Of a stretch of 64,000 nt of DNA, positions 49,503 to 58,282 are shown one piece after another. How positions within the stretch are numbered: the first letter of the stretch is position 1; every line of letters starts with the position of its first letter. The position numbers and the translations under genes were made by a program. Source of the DNA: Leisingera sp. M658. GTDB taxonomy: Bacteria > Pseudomonadota > Alphaproteobacteria > Rhodobacterales > Rhodobacteraceae. The stretch is taken from positions 822,501 through 886,500 of the forward strand of contig NZ_CP083546.1 in assembly GCF_025144145.1 (NCBI RefSeq). The letters are read 5' to 3'. The notes beneath the pieces are model-generated. The model was not told the origin of the DNA. It made no database searches and saw only the letters and a list, made by a program, of their open reading frames with translations.

Positions 49503-49799
49503 CTACCGCAGCGGCTGGTTCTTGACCCGAGCGATAATGTCCGGTTCCCCGACGAAGTCATCGAGGAAGCTGTGCCATGTCTCAACGGACACACGTGCTG
49601 ACGCCAGCATGTCGCGCAATTCGTGGATGCCCTCGTCGGTCAGTGCCGTAATGTAGTCGTCGCGTCCGATGTGGACGCTAACTATGTTGCCGTAGGAGAG
49701 GTTGTCGTCGTTGCTAACAATAACCTCGAGAAGTCCGGGATCTTCTCTCAGCAGGTCGGCGGCATGGGCGATGGAGCAGACGTAGGTCGTGGCTGCCAT
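49503..49799 (-). CDS. IS66-borne accessory protein, unknown function
   Basis: 98 aa. The start codon overlaps the tnpC stop (TAATG at 49797-49801), so it is translationally coupled and part of the IS transcript. Acidic and soluble; contains HIGRDDYITALTDEGIHELR. It is not one of the three canonical IS66 proteins. Not recognised; a passenger or a regulator of transposition are both possible. Confidence 0.65.
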   Translation of the reverse strand: MAATTYVCSIAHAADLLREDPGLLEVIVSNDDNLSYGNIVSVHIGRDDYITALTDEGIHELRDMLASARVSVETWHSFLDDFVGEPDIIARVKNQPLR

Positions 49800-51451
49800 T
49801 ACGCAGCCTCGTTGCGTGTTTGATCTGCCGGCTTCCAATTCCAAGGAAGCAATTCGGCCAGCCGGTCGACCATGTGATCGAGGATGCGGTCCAAGACATC
49901 TGCAAGGTAGGCCTGAGGATCGAGGCCGTTCATCTTTGCCGTCTCGATGACGGTCATCGCGCGGGCGAGCGTGTTACCGCCGGTATCCGAACCCGCGAAT
50001 AGCCAGTTTCGCCTGCCGGCGCCAATGGGCCGCAGCGCGCGCTCGGCGGGATTGTTGTCGATAGCCGCGCGCCCGTCCTCCAGGAACAGCGTGAACGAGG
50101 GCCAGCGGCTCAGCCCGTAGCGGAACGCCTTGGCCAGATCACTCTTGCCGGGAATGCGCGTGAGCTGCTTTTCGGCCCAGTCCCGGAACGCATCGGCCTT
50201 GGGCTTGCTTTCCTTTTGGCGCACGGCCAGCCGCAACTCGGCAGGCTTGCCGCTGATTTCCCGTTCGATGTCGTACAGCGCTCCGATACGGTCGAGTGCC
50301 TCACGCGCGATTTCGGATTTCGTTGCTGTCCAGACATCGTGGAAGTCGCGCCGAAGATGCGCCCAACACGCGGTCTCCCGGAACTGGCTCTTGCCGTCCA
50401 GGTCCGCGGCATAGAGCTTGGCATAGCCCTTGTAGCCATCCGCCTGGAGAATGCCGCTGGTCTCGCCAAGATGGGCAAGCACATGCTCTTCCTTCCAGTC
50501 CGGGGCAAAGTGATAGACCGCTCCGGGCGGAGCCGTGCCCGCCCATGGGCGCTGATCGCGGACATAGGCCCAGATCCGGCCTTTTTTGACGCCCTTTCCA
50601 AGCCCCTTGTCGCGCCGACCTCGGTCGAGAACCCGGATGGGCGTGTCATCTGCGTGCAGAAGATCGCTGGCCATGATCTCGGCCTCGATTTTCTCGATCT
50701 TCTCGATCAGCGGCGCCAGCGTCCTCATCGCACCGCCGCACCAGTCGACCAGGGTCGTGTCCGGGATGTCCGCGCCCATGCGGGCGAAGATCTCATTCTG
50801 GCGATACAACGGCACGTGGTCGTCGAATTTCGAGGTCAGCACATAAGCCAGAAGGTTCGGGCCCGCCATGCTGCGGGGAATGGGACGGCTGGGCGCGGGG
50901 TTCTGAACGATCTTTTCGCAGCGCCGACAGGATTTTTTGATGCGCGCGATCTCGATGACCTTCAGCTTGGCTGCGATCATGTCGACCAACTCGCTGACAT
51001 CCTCCCCGATCACCCGCAGATCGCCTCCGCAATCCGGGCAACTGTCTCCGGGATCAAGCTCGCGGCGCTCGCGCGGCGTGTCCTTCGACACCTTCGGACG
51101 GCGGCGCTTCGGGTCCCGCGGCGCGGCTGGTTCCGGGGTCTGGCTGTCCGTCTCCGGCTCCTCACCGCCATCCGACAGCAGTTCATCCGCCTCGGCGAGT
51201 GCAACCCGCAAGTCTTCCAGCGCCAGTTCCAGTTGTTCGATCTCGCGTTCGATCTTTTCCGAACTGGAGCCGAATTTCTGCTTCTGCAATCTGACGATCC
51301 GGACACGCAACGCCTGAACCAGCAGATCATGGGCCCGCAAACTGGCAGATATCTTCTGGTTTTCCGCCTGCAACGCGGCGATCATTGCCTTCAGAACGGC
51401 GGGGTCGTTGGGGAGAGGCATGGCTTCTGCGGACATGGCCGTGGATACCAT
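49799..51451 (-). CDS. IS66 transposase TnpC
   Basis: 550 aa from ATG 51451 (GGAGGT immediately upstream; ATG 51436 is an alternative, and a longer frame overlaps tnpB). N-terminal leucine-rich coiled segment, zinc-binding CPDCGGDLRVIGEDVSE with CRRCEK, the transposase core with DLLHADDTPIRVLDRG and YKGYAKLYAADLDG. The C-terminal AIDNNPAERALRPI is followed by NWLFAGSDTGG and the LLPWNW tail. This is the DDE enzyme of the element. Confidence 0.92.
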   Translation of the reverse strand: MVSTAMSAEAMPLPNDPAVLKAMIAALQAENQKISASLRAHDLLVQALRVRIVRLQKQKFGSSSEKIEREIEQLELALEDLRVALAEADELLSDGGEEPETDSQTPEPAAPRDPKRRRPKVSKDTPRERRELDPGDSCPDCGGDLRVIGEDVSELVDMIAAKLKVIEIARIKKSCRRCEKIVQNPAPSRPIPRSMAGPNLLAYVLTSKFDDHVPLYRQNEIFARMGADIPDTTLVDWCGGAMRTLAPLIEKIEKIEAEIMASDLLHADDTPIRVLDRGRRDKGLGKGVKKGRIWAYVRDQRPWAGTAPPGAVYHFAPDWKEEHVLAHLGETSGILQADGYKGYAKLYAADLDGKSQFRETACWAHLRRDFHDVWTATKSEIAREALDRIGALYDIEREISGKPAELRLAVRQKESKPKADAFRDWAEKQLTRIPGKSDLAKAFRYGLSRWPSFTLFLEDGRAAIDNNPAERALRPIGAGRRNWLFAGSDTGGNTLARAMTVIETAKMNGLDPQAYLADVLDRILDHMVDRLAELLPWNWKPADQTRNEAA

Positions 51452-51498
51452 ACCTCCAGTCCAGACACCATAAAAACAAGAGATTCCAGAGGGATAAA

Positions 51499-51846
51499 TC
51501 AGCCTGTCCGGGCTGGTGGCGCGCCCCAATCCGGCCTGCGCCAGTCGATCCCCTCCCAGAGCATGGCCAACTGATCGGCGGTCAGGCGCACGCTGCCATC
51601 CGTCGCCGCGGGCCATGGGAAACGCCCTTTCTCGAGGACTTTGTAATAAAGGCAAAAGCCCTGGCCATCCCAATACAAAAGTTTCACCCTGTCGCCGCGG
51701 CGCCCCCGGAATGCGAACACGGCACCGTTTGACGGCCTCTGCCGCAAGACATCCTGCGCGATGGCGGACAGGCCCGCGATACCCATGCGCATATCAGTGT
51801 GACCGCAAGCCAGGTAAACGCGAACGCCGGTGCCTGGGCCGATCAT
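51499..51846 (-). CDS. IS66 accessory protein TnpB
   Basis: 115 aa with the IS66 Orf2 signature: VYLACGHTDMRMGIAGLSAI, FAFRGRRGDRVKLLYWDGQG and KVLEKGRFPWP. It overlaps tnpA by 4 nt. Required together with TnpA and TnpC for transposition of IS66 elements. Confidence 0.95.
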   Translation of the reverse strand: MIGPGTGVRVYLACGHTDMRMGIAGLSAIAQDVLRQRPSNGAVFAFRGRRGDRVKLLYWDGQGFCLYYKVLEKGRFPWPAATDGSVRLTADQLAMLWEGIDWRRPDWGAPPARTG

Positions 51847-52247
51847 GCCGCCTCCACCGCTTGGATCAAACGGGTCAGCACCGCCGGGTCCAAATGGGCA
51901 TCGACCCGCAAGCTGCGGCTATTGCGTAAAACCACCTCGATCAGCGCCGAGTTCGCTTCAGAGGTGCAAGGTTCCAGCGGACCGGGCGGCAGCGCCGGAA
52001 TATCAACCGGCAAAAACAGCGCGGTGTCGTCAGGCCCCAGAAGCCCCTTCCTCCTCAGCTCGTATCGCCAGGCATAAATCTGCTGCCGTCTGATCTCGTG
52101 GCGCTGTGAGACCTGCGACACGGTCGCGCCGTTCACCCCAACCGAAAGCACAATCGCCAACTTCTCGTCGTCACTCCATCGGCGCCGACGTTTCAAGCCC
52201 AGAATTTCGCCCCGCACAGCTGTCTCCATCCCTGTAGGAGACGTCAT
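51843..52247 (-). CDS. IS66 accessory protein TnpA
   Basis: 134 aa. HTH region RRRWSDDEKLAIVLSVGVNG followed by VSQVSQRHEIRRQQIYAWRY, typical of IS66 Orf1. First gene of the IS66 operon, 73 nt from the element's right end. Confidence 0.93.
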   Translation of the reverse strand: MTSPTGMETAVRGEILGLKRRRRWSDDEKLAIVLSVGVNGATVSQVSQRHEIRRQQIYAWRYELRRKGLLGPDDTALFLPVDIPALPPGPLEPCTSEANSALIEVVLRNSRSLRVDAHLDPAVLTRLIQAVEAA

Positions 52248-52606
52248 TAAAGACGTCTTTATGGACGTCTCTTAGCAATCTCCGGGACACACGAGCAGGC
52301 GGTTCAAATCGGGCGGTTACAGCACATGATGTTCCAGACCGCTTTCATCGCGGCGCGTAGCAACTCGGTTTCTAAGCTATTTTTCACTGATAGAAGCTGG
52401 GTTTTCCCATCCGAAAATGGGGCGGGTCACCCGGGCATCGCCAACCTTGTAAGCATATTGAAGGAAACAATGGCTGCGCTGCATCTCGCGCTCTTTGGCT
52501 GTCATTGAAGCCGCCACCGTCCGAAACAGATGCTGCTGGGGCGGGGAGGTCTTACATTCAATTTATTTAAGAATGAAATATACTCGTGCGGAACCTGTTC
52601 CAGCGC

Positions 52607-53062
52607 CTAAGTGGCAGTGCGGTCTTTCGGAGCGCTCTTCAGGTTATCGGTAAGGCGGGAAAGGCCGTCCGTGATCTGCTTCAGCGCATCAAGCTCAAGA
52701 CCGGTGGCTTCGATTAGGCAGGAAGTGATCTCGCGGGAAGCCGCATGAAGTGCAATGCCATCGTCTGTCAAGTGAACAAAAACTTGCCGCTCATCGTCCG
52801 TGCCTCGCATCCGCCACACAAACCCCATGTTCTCAAGTCTTTTTAACAGAGGTGTCAGGGTGCTCGTCTTCAGTGACAATTGAGCTGCAAGTTCGCTGAC
52901 ACCTTGTTGGTCCCGCTCCCATAGCAGCATCAAGGTGATGTATTGTGGATATGTTAAGCCAAGAGGGCGGAGCATCGGCCCATAGACTTGGTTGATGGCA
53001 TGCGAAGCATTGTACACTGCGTAGCAGAACATCTCATCGGCTTTTTCAGGCAGATTGTTCAT
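52607..53062 (-). CDS. MarR-family regulator, OhrR-like (module 2)
   Basis: 151 aa from ATG 53062 (GGAA upstream); a longer frame to 53146 is less likely. MFCYAVYNASHAI carries the N-terminal sensing Cys (residue 13). HTH LAAQLSLKTSTLTPLLKRLE, and a second Cys in EITSCLIEATG. It is the same type as the regulator at 47587 and is likewise divergent from a catalase-family gene, so the two modules are paralogous in design. Confidence 0.88.
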   Translation of the reverse strand: MNNLPEKADEMFCYAVYNASHAINQVYGPMLRPLGLTYPQYITLMLLWERDQQGVSELAAQLSLKTSTLTPLLKRLENMGFVWRMRGTDDERQVFVHLTDDGIALHAASREITSCLIEATGLELDALKQITDGLSRLTDNLKSAPKDRTAT

Positions 53063-53221
53063 CCTGGTTCCGAGATCCTCAAATATATCGTGTGCGATAC
53101 TTTTGCTTGACGACTGCTGGGAGTCAAGATTAGTGTCAGGCCACAAAGTGTCGTGCGCGATCTAAATTGCGCAAATTCTGACCGTGGTTCTTGCGGTTGC
53201 CGAAAGGAGGAGTGGAAGACG
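53063..53221. promoter_or_regulatory. divergent operator region, OhrR-like/catalase module 2
   Basis: 159 nt with two dyads: ATCG-TGTG-CGAT around 53088-53099 and the perfect TTGCGCAA (53167-53174) framed by AAT/ATT. Either could be the operator. AAGGAGGAG serves the catalase start. Confidence 0.5.
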
Positions 53222-54118
53222 ATGTCACAGGCCATAGAGCTGATTGATGCCTTAAACGGAACATTTGGCCGCCACAGCGGCGCCCGCGCTTCACATGCGA
53301 AAGGGTTTTCTGCCAGAGGTCGCTTCATTCCAGCGGCCGTAGGTCCCGGGACCGATATCCCGTTGCTCGCTGAAGAACAGCCAATAACTGCACGCTTTTC
53401 GGTTGGCGGAGGAAAGCCCGGAATCAGTGACAAAAGCCCTACAGTCCGCGGTATCGGGCTTGAAATTGGAAAGGGCGCCGGGGCTTGGGTCATGGCCCTG
53501 ATTTCCAATCCGGTTTTCTTTGCCAATTCCGCGGAACAGTTTAAGGCCTTTCTGGCAGCAAGGGTGGCCGATCCTGCAACCGGTGGGCCGGATCCTGAAA
53601 AGGTTAAGGCATTTAACGAGGCGAACCCGAATACGGTTCCCCATCAGAGCTATCTGAAGTCCGTGGCGCCTTGCCGGTGTTATTCTGCAGAACAGTATCA
53701 TTCAGGCCATGCTTACCACTTCGGTACCGGCGAAGGCGTGCTTGCGGCCCGTATCTTTCTGGAGCCTGAAGGCGGCCGCCACGGCCTGACAGATGAGGAA
53801 AAGAAGGATCTGCCGGATGATTTCCTTTATGACAGGCTGCTGCGGGAGTTGAGTAACAGGCCTGCCCGATGGACGCTGAAGCTGGTTGTGGCGAATGATG
53901 CGGATGATATCTCGGATCCAACCGTCCCATGGGATGGGGTGCATGGCGAACTGATCCTTGGAACGGTGCAAATCGAGTTGCCGGATGACCGGGCCGAGAG
54001 CGTTGCCAAAGTGTTTGACCCCTCTCATTTGCCAGAGGGGGTGGCAGAGCCTCACGATAATGTATTCGCCCTGCGCAGTCCTGCATATGCGGTCTCTGTT
54101 GCGCGCCGGTCCAGTTGA
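53222..54118 (+). CDS. cytoplasmic catalase-family peroxidase
   Basis: 298 aa from ATG 53222, with AGGAGG upstream; the frame from 53153 would precede that site. No signal peptide. Distal His 25 in ASHAKGFSARG, the block ITARFSVGGGKPGISDKSPTVRGIG, and the proximal ligand in LRSPAYAVS (R-x3-Y). It is a catalase core protein of the SrpA/mini-catalase kind. It pairs with the periplasmic enzyme at 48159 to cover both compartments. Confidence 0.87.
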   Translation: MSQAIELIDALNGTFGRHSGARASHAKGFSARGRFIPAAVGPGTDIPLLAEEQPITARFSVGGGKPGISDKSPTVRGIGLEIGKGAGAWVMALISNPVFFANSAEQFKAFLAARVADPATGGPDPEKVKAFNEANPNTVPHQSYLKSVAPCRCYSAEQYHSGHAYHFGTGEGVLAARIFLEPEGGRHGLTDEEKKDLPDDFLYDRLLRELSNRPARWTLKLVVANDADDISDPTVPWDGVHGELILGTVQIELPDDRAESVAKVFDPSHLPEGVAEPHDNVFALRSPAYAVSVARRSS

Positions 54119-54184
54119 AACTGCAAAATTGGCTGCGCCCGAGTCGCCGTTGCCGGAGGAGCATTAAAATACGACTTGAGAATA

Positions 54185-54202
54185 CCTATTTAATAAAGTA
54201 GG
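54185..54202. promoter_or_regulatory. imperfect palindrome upstream of truncated hemoglobin
   Basis: 18-bp dyad CCTATTTAA/TAAAGTAGG (7 of 9 positions symmetrical), 28 nt before the hemoglobin start. It is AT-centred like the NsrR-type sites at 59816 and 59866 but fits that consensus less well. Candidate operator only. Confidence 0.35.
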
Positions 54203-54230
54203 GATGCCATAGTCAAACTTGGAGATTCTC

Positions 54231-54650
54231 ATGGCGCAAGAACAGCGGGCGCGGCCGCATATGTTTGATGTTACCCCGGAAGAGATCAGAAGGCTGGTAT
54301 GTTGTTTTTATGCACGTATCCGCGTGGATGATGTGCTTGGCCCGGTGTTCAATGCGGCCATTGGAGATTGGCCAGCGCACGAGGCGAAAATCTTAGCGTT
54401 CTGGAGGGGGGCGATCCTGCGCGAACCGGGGTATGAAGGAAATCCCATGCAGGTCCATCTGTCCAACTCGGAAATACTGCCGGAGCACTTTCCTCGGTGG
54501 CTGGAGCTGTTCCGGGACACGGCAAACCGCGAGTTGAAACCGGAAACGGCCGCGGCATTTGCAAATCTGGCCGACCGCATCGGCAACGGGTTGTCCTATG
54601 GAATCGAAAACTTCCGCAAGCCTGAAGGGGCTCCGCCTGTTCTGGTATGA
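54231..54650 (+). CDS. group III truncated hemoglobin
   Basis: 139 aa from ATG 54231 (TTGGAGAT upstream). TrHb3 features: FYARIRVDDVLGPVFNAAIG, FWRGAILREPGY, and the proximal His in LPEHFPRWLELF. TrHb3 proteins bind O2 and NO and are linked to NO or microaerobic metabolism. It heads a run of co-directed genes ending in the cbb3 oxidase and lies 5 kb from nsrR, which suggests an NO-related role. Confidence 0.88.
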   Translation: MAQEQRARPHMFDVTPEEIRRLVCCFYARIRVDDVLGPVFNAAIGDWPAHEAKILAFWRGAILREPGYEGNPMQVHLSNSEILPEHFPRWLELFRDTANRELKPETAAAFANLADRIGNGLSYGIENFRKPEGAPPVLV

Positions 54651-54743
54651 GTAATTTACGGGCAGTTGCCGGAGGGTCGCTGCCTCGTGTGTTAGGATCG
54701 AAGCCATCATTCCGTCCCGGACGGCCAAAAGGAGAGACGAAAA

Positions 54744-55481
54744 ATGACTGCAGGCGTCTATTCCAAAGCAAGGGTGATCCAGGAGGATCCGGGGCAGGTG
54801 GTGAAGCGCTGGCTGGTTGCCGGTTGGCGGGATCTGCGCGCGAACCCCGGGTTTTCCCTTGGGTACGGGATGGCACTGGTTCTAGGGGGCTGGGCATTGA
54901 TCTGGCTTCTTTCAGCGAGCGGGACCGGCTGGATGTTGCTGCCGCTGCTGGCGGGCGGGGTGCTGATCGGGCCGGTTGCCACGGTTGGGCTCTACGCAGT
55001 GGCCCGCGGGCGGCGCGAGGTAGCCTCAAAAGGGCAGATCGCGCTGGTGGGGGCCATCCTGATGGTCTTTGCCCTGACCTGGATCCGCGCGGCCACGGTG
55101 CTGTTTGCCATCGTGTACGGTCTGCGTCCCTTTGCCGGTTTCATCGAAACCCTGCAATTGCTGCTCAGCACGCAGGCGGGGTGGGTGCTGATGATCGCGG
55201 GTTCGCTGACGGGCGGGCTGTTTGCAGCGCTTGGCTTTGCGGTCTCGGCGTTTTCAGTGCCGATGCTGGTGGATCGCGAGATCGACGGCTTCTCGGCCAT
55301 GGGGCTGAGCTTCAATGCGGCCACCCATAATTTCCGGCTCTGCGTCTGGTGGGGCGCTGCCATCACCTTCCTGACCGCCCTGGGCATTTTGACCGGGTTG
55401 CTGGGGCTTGCAATTGTCTTTCCGCTGCTTGGCTATGCCACCTGGCATGCCTACGCGGATCTGTTCCATGGAGATGCATGA
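54744..55481 (+). CDS. DUF2189 membrane protein
   Basis: 245 aa, six hydrophobic segments. Family blocks: WLVAGWRDLRANPGFSLGYG at the start, GLYAVARGRREVASKG, and the C-terminal YATWHAYADLF. DUF2189 proteins frequently neighbour cbb3 oxidase genes in Rhodobacterales, but have no established function. GGAG precedes the start, and the gene directly abuts the DUF1971 gene. Confidence 0.85.
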   Translation: MTAGVYSKARVIQEDPGQVVKRWLVAGWRDLRANPGFSLGYGMALVLGGWALIWLLSASGTGWMLLPLLAGGVLIGPVATVGLYAVARGRREVASKGQIALVGAILMVFALTWIRAATVLFAIVYGLRPFAGFIETLQLLLSTQAGWVLMIAGSLTGGLFAALGFAVSAFSVPMLVDREIDGFSAMGLSFNAATHNFRLCVWWGAAITFLTALGILTGLLGLAIVFPLLGYATWHAYADLFHGDA

Positions 55482-55772
55482 ATGGCTGAGGCTCTTCCCA
55501 AAGGCGCGGTGCATTACGCCACCTCGCGGTTTACGCAGGACACCCTTCCGGAGAAATTGCGTAAGGATCACAGCACCAAGGCGGGCGTCTGGGGTCAGTT
55601 GGCGGTGCAAAGCGGCCGGTTGCTGTTCAGGCGGGAAGACAAGGCAGAGGTGATTGTCGAAGCGGGCGGAACCGCCATCTTTGCCCCGCAGGAAATACAT
55701 TCGGTCGAGGCGCTTGGCGCAGTGGAATTCGAAGTCCGGTTCCATCGGCAGGAGGTATCCGATGCAACGTAA
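55482..55772 (+). CDS. DUF1971 cupin-like small protein
   Basis: 96 aa. [35 protein letters not shown] and [20 protein letters not shown] outline the small beta-barrel of the DUF1971/TehB N-domain-like family. Starts at the base after the DUF2189 stop and overlaps ccoN by 11 nt, so it is translationally coupled to the oxidase. Confidence 0.85.
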   Translation: MAEALPKGAVHYATSRFTQDTLPEKLRKDHSTKAGVWGQLAVQSGRLLFRREDKAEVIVEAGGTAIFAPQEIHSVEALGAVEFEVRFHRQEVSDAT

Positions 55773-57381
55773 TCTAAGCATAGAGGATGGCGTCATTTTC
55801 GGCGCTTTATTTGCCGTGCTCTTGGGCGGGCTTGCCATTCTGGGCTGGGGCGTTCCGCTGGGCTATGTGCTGCACGGCTGGCTGATCGCGCTAGCTGCAG
55901 GCTGGGGCATCATGTGGATGCTGAACCGGATCAGTGACGGGCCGGGAGAGGTGCCTTTAGAGTATAACGACAAAGTCATCCGCTTCGGTGTCATTGCTGC
56001 TTTGATCTGGGGAATAATCGGTTTTGCCGTTGGTGACATTCTTGCGTGGCAACTGGCCATCCCGTCGCTTAACGGCGATATGTCCTGGTCCAACTTCGGA
56101 CGGCTGCGGCCGGTGCATACCTCCGGCGTTATCTTCGGCTTTGGGGGCAACGCGCTGATCGCCACCTCCTTTTATGTGGTGCAGCGGACCTCGCGGGCAC
56201 GGCTGGCCAGCGAGACGCTGCCATGGCTAGTGTTTTGGGGGTATAACCTGTTCCTGGTGCTGGCTGCATCAGGCTACCCGCTGGGCATCACTCAGTCCAA
56301 GGAATACGCTGAGCCGGAATGGTATGCAGACCTATTGCTGCTGGTGGTCTGGGTTGGCTATCTGACCCTGTACCTCAGGACCCTGGCACGGCGGGCTGAG
56401 CCGCATATTTATGTGGCCAACTGGTACTATCTCGCTTTCATCGTGGTGATTGCGATGCTGCACACGGTGAACAACCTCTCGGTTCCGGTCTCGATTGCCT
56501 ACCCCAAGAGCTATTCGCTGTTTGCCGGCACCCAGGATGCGATGACGCAGTGGTGGTACGGCCATAATGCGGTCGGGTTCCTGCTGACCGCAGGCTTCCT
56601 GGGCATGCTCTATTATTTCCTGCCCAAGGCGGTGAACCGGCCGGTCTATTCCTATCGGATGTCAATAGTCGGCTTCTGGGGGATCACCTTTCTCTACCTC
56701 TGGGCCGGGTCGCACCACCTGCATTACACGGCGCTGCCGGATTGGGTGCAGTACCTGGGCATGAGCATGTCGATCATCCTGCTGGTGCCCAGCTGGGCCT
56801 CGGTCTTCAATGGTATCCTGACGATCAACGGCGCCTGGGACAAGGTGCGCACCGACCCGGCGGTCCGCTTCATGATGGTGGCAGTGCTGTTCTACGGGCT
56901 GTCGACATTCGAGGGCTCCTTCATGGCGATCCGCCCGGTGAACTCGCTGAGCCATTACACCGATTGGACCGTGGGCCATGTGCATGCGGGTGCCTTGGGC
57001 TGGGTGGCCTTCATAACCTTTGGCGCCATGTACAAAATGGTGCCTTGGGTCTGGAAACGCGAGGGCGTCTATTCGCTGAAACTGGAGGCCTGGCACTTCT
57101 GGCTCGCCCTCTCAGGCACGCTGATCTACGTCGGTGCGATGTGGAACAGCGGTATCACACAATCGCTGATGTGGCAGACCTATGATGCGGATGGCGCTTT
57201 CCTCTATTCCTTCCTCGACAGTGTGATCGAGATGCACCCCTACTATGTGGCGCGTGCAGTCGGCGGTCTACTCTATCTGATCGGGGCCTGCATCGGTGCC
57301 TACAACATCTACATGACGGTGAGCGGTCCGCGGAAAGCACAATCCCGGCAAACCGGGCCTTTGGCTCAGCCTGCGGAGTAA
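55762..57381 (+). CDS. ccoN: cbb3-type cytochrome c oxidase subunit I
   Basis: 539 aa from ATG 55762 (GGAGGT 5 nt upstream, inside the preceding gene). Twelve-helix heme-copper subunit. [18 protein letters not shown] gives a low-spin heme His, [12 protein letters not shown] the copper His on helix [14 protein letters not shown] the next copper pair, and HVHAGALGW the heme ligands. It is the catalytic subunit of the high-affinity oxidase in the inner membrane. Confidence 0.95.
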   Translation: MQRNLSIEDGVIFGALFAVLLGGLAILGWGVPLGYVLHGWLIALAAGWGIMWMLNRISDGPGEVPLEYNDKVIRFGVIAALIWGIIGFAVGDILAWQLAIPSLNGDMSWSNFGRLRPVHTSGVIFGFGGNALIATSFYVVQRTSRARLASETLPWLVFWGYNLFLVLAASGYPLGITQSKEYAEPEWYADLLLLVVWVGYLTLYLRTLARRAEPHIYVANWYYLAFIVVIAMLHTVNNLSVPVSIAYPKSYSLFAGTQDAMTQWWYGHNAVGFLLTAGFLGMLYYFLPKAVNRPVYSYRMSIVGFWGITFLYLWAGSHHLHYTALPDWVQYLGMSMSIILLVPSWASVFNGILTINGAWDKVRTDPAVRFMMVAVLFYGLSTFEGSFMAIRPVNSLSHYTDWTVGHVHAGALGWVAFITFGAMYKMVPWVWKREGVYSLKLEAWHFWLALSGTLIYVGAMWNSGITQSLMWQTYDADGAFLYSFLDSVIEMHPYYVARAVGGLLYLIGACIGAYNIYMTVSGPRKAQSRQTGPLAQPAE

Positions 57382-57386
57382 CGCCC

Positions 57387-58118
57387 ATGAGCACAGCACA
57401 TCAGAAACTTGAACGCCACTCGCTGGGATTTGCCATGATGATCCTGCTGGTGGCCTCGATCGGCGGCATTGTCGAAATTGCACCGCTGTTTACAATCGAA
57501 AACACGGTGGAGGAAGTCGAAGGCATGCGGCCCTATACGCCATTGGAGCTGGCCGGGCGCGACATCTATGTGCGCGAGGGATGCTATGCCTGCCACAGCC
57601 AGATGATCCGTACCCTGCGCTCGGACGTGGAACGTTACGGGCATTACAGCCTGGCCGCCGAGAGCATGTATGACCACCCGTTCCAATGGGGCTCGAAGCG
57701 CACCGGGCCTGATCTGGCCCGGATCGGCGGCAAATACTCGGACGACTGGCATGTGGCGCATCTGGAGGCGCCGCGTGAACTGGTCCCCGGATCTGTGATG
57801 CCCGGCTATGCCTTTCTGTCCGAAAACAGGCTGCAGACCGGTCACTTGCCCGCCGCACTGAAGGCGCTGAGCCGGGCAGGGGTACCCTACACAGAAGCGC
57901 AGATTGAAAATGCTGAAAAGGACGCGGTCTGGCAGGCAGATTTCGAGCAGAATTACGAAGGCGAACTGCAGGAGAGTTACGGCGCAAATGTGCAGGTGCG
58001 CGATTTCGACGGCCAGCCCGGAAGTCTGACAGAAATGGATGCGCTGGTGGCCTACCTGCAGATGCTGGGAACGCTCGTTGATTTCGATTCTTTGAACCCC
58101 GAGGAGGTTAACCGATGA
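57387..58118 (+). CDS. ccoO: cbb3-type oxidase subunit II (mono-heme cytochrome c)
   Basis: 243 aa. N-terminal anchor helix (residues 12-35), then heme c motif CYACHSQMIR at Cys 66, and GPDLARIGGKYSDDWHVAHL. The axial Met is likely in PGSVMPGY. It starts 5 nt after ccoN and overlaps ccoQ by ATGA. Confidence 0.95.
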   Translation: MSTAHQKLERHSLGFAMMILLVASIGGIVEIAPLFTIENTVEEVEGMRPYTPLELAGRDIYVREGCYACHSQMIRTLRSDVERYGHYSLAAESMYDHPFQWGSKRTGPDLARIGGKYSDDWHVAHLEAPRELVPGSVMPGYAFLSENRLQTGHLPAALKALSRAGVPYTEAQIENAEKDAVWQADFEQNYEGELQESYGANVQVRDFDGQPGSLTEMDALVAYLQMLGTLVDFDSLNPEEVNR

Positions 58119-58282
58119 CCCATGATGCAGTTCTGGTCTTCTCCAAAACCTGGGGCGCTATCTATCTGCTGAGTGTATTCTTGGCGGCCGTGGTCTGGGT
58201 CTACTGGCCATCGCGGCGCCGCATGTATGACGATGCGGCGCAGTCTCCGCTGGATGGGCGGGAGGACCAACCATGGCGCTAA
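58115..58282 (+). CDS. ccoQ: cbb3-type oxidase small subunit
   Basis: 55 aa, MTHDAVLVFSKTWGAIYLLS then one membrane helix and a polar tail. ATG overlaps the ccoO stop, and the end overlaps ccoP by 10 nt. Position, size and single helix are those of CcoQ/FixQ, which stabilises the complex. Confidence 0.9.
   Translation: MTHDAVLVFSKTWGAIYLLSVFLAAVVWVYWPSRRRMYDDAAQSPLDGREDQPWR

Larger units (their letters stand above)
49488..52320 (-). mobile_element. intact IS66-family insertion sequence
   Basis: 2833 bp with inverted ends GTAAGCGCCCGATTT (49488) and GTAACCGCCCGATTT (minus strand at 52320). An exact 8-bp duplication AGCACATG flanks it (49480-49487 and 52321-52328). TnpA, TnpB and TnpC are all open, plus a 98-aa passenger ORF. 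Exact repeats and open genes indicate a recent, probably competent insertion. It separates the two OhrR/catalase modules. Confidence 0.95.

Noticed and set aside
49136-49525. 129-codon plus-strand frame running into the IS66 end
   Set aside because: It crosses the exact IS boundary and target duplication, so it cannot be an original gene; no recognisable domain.
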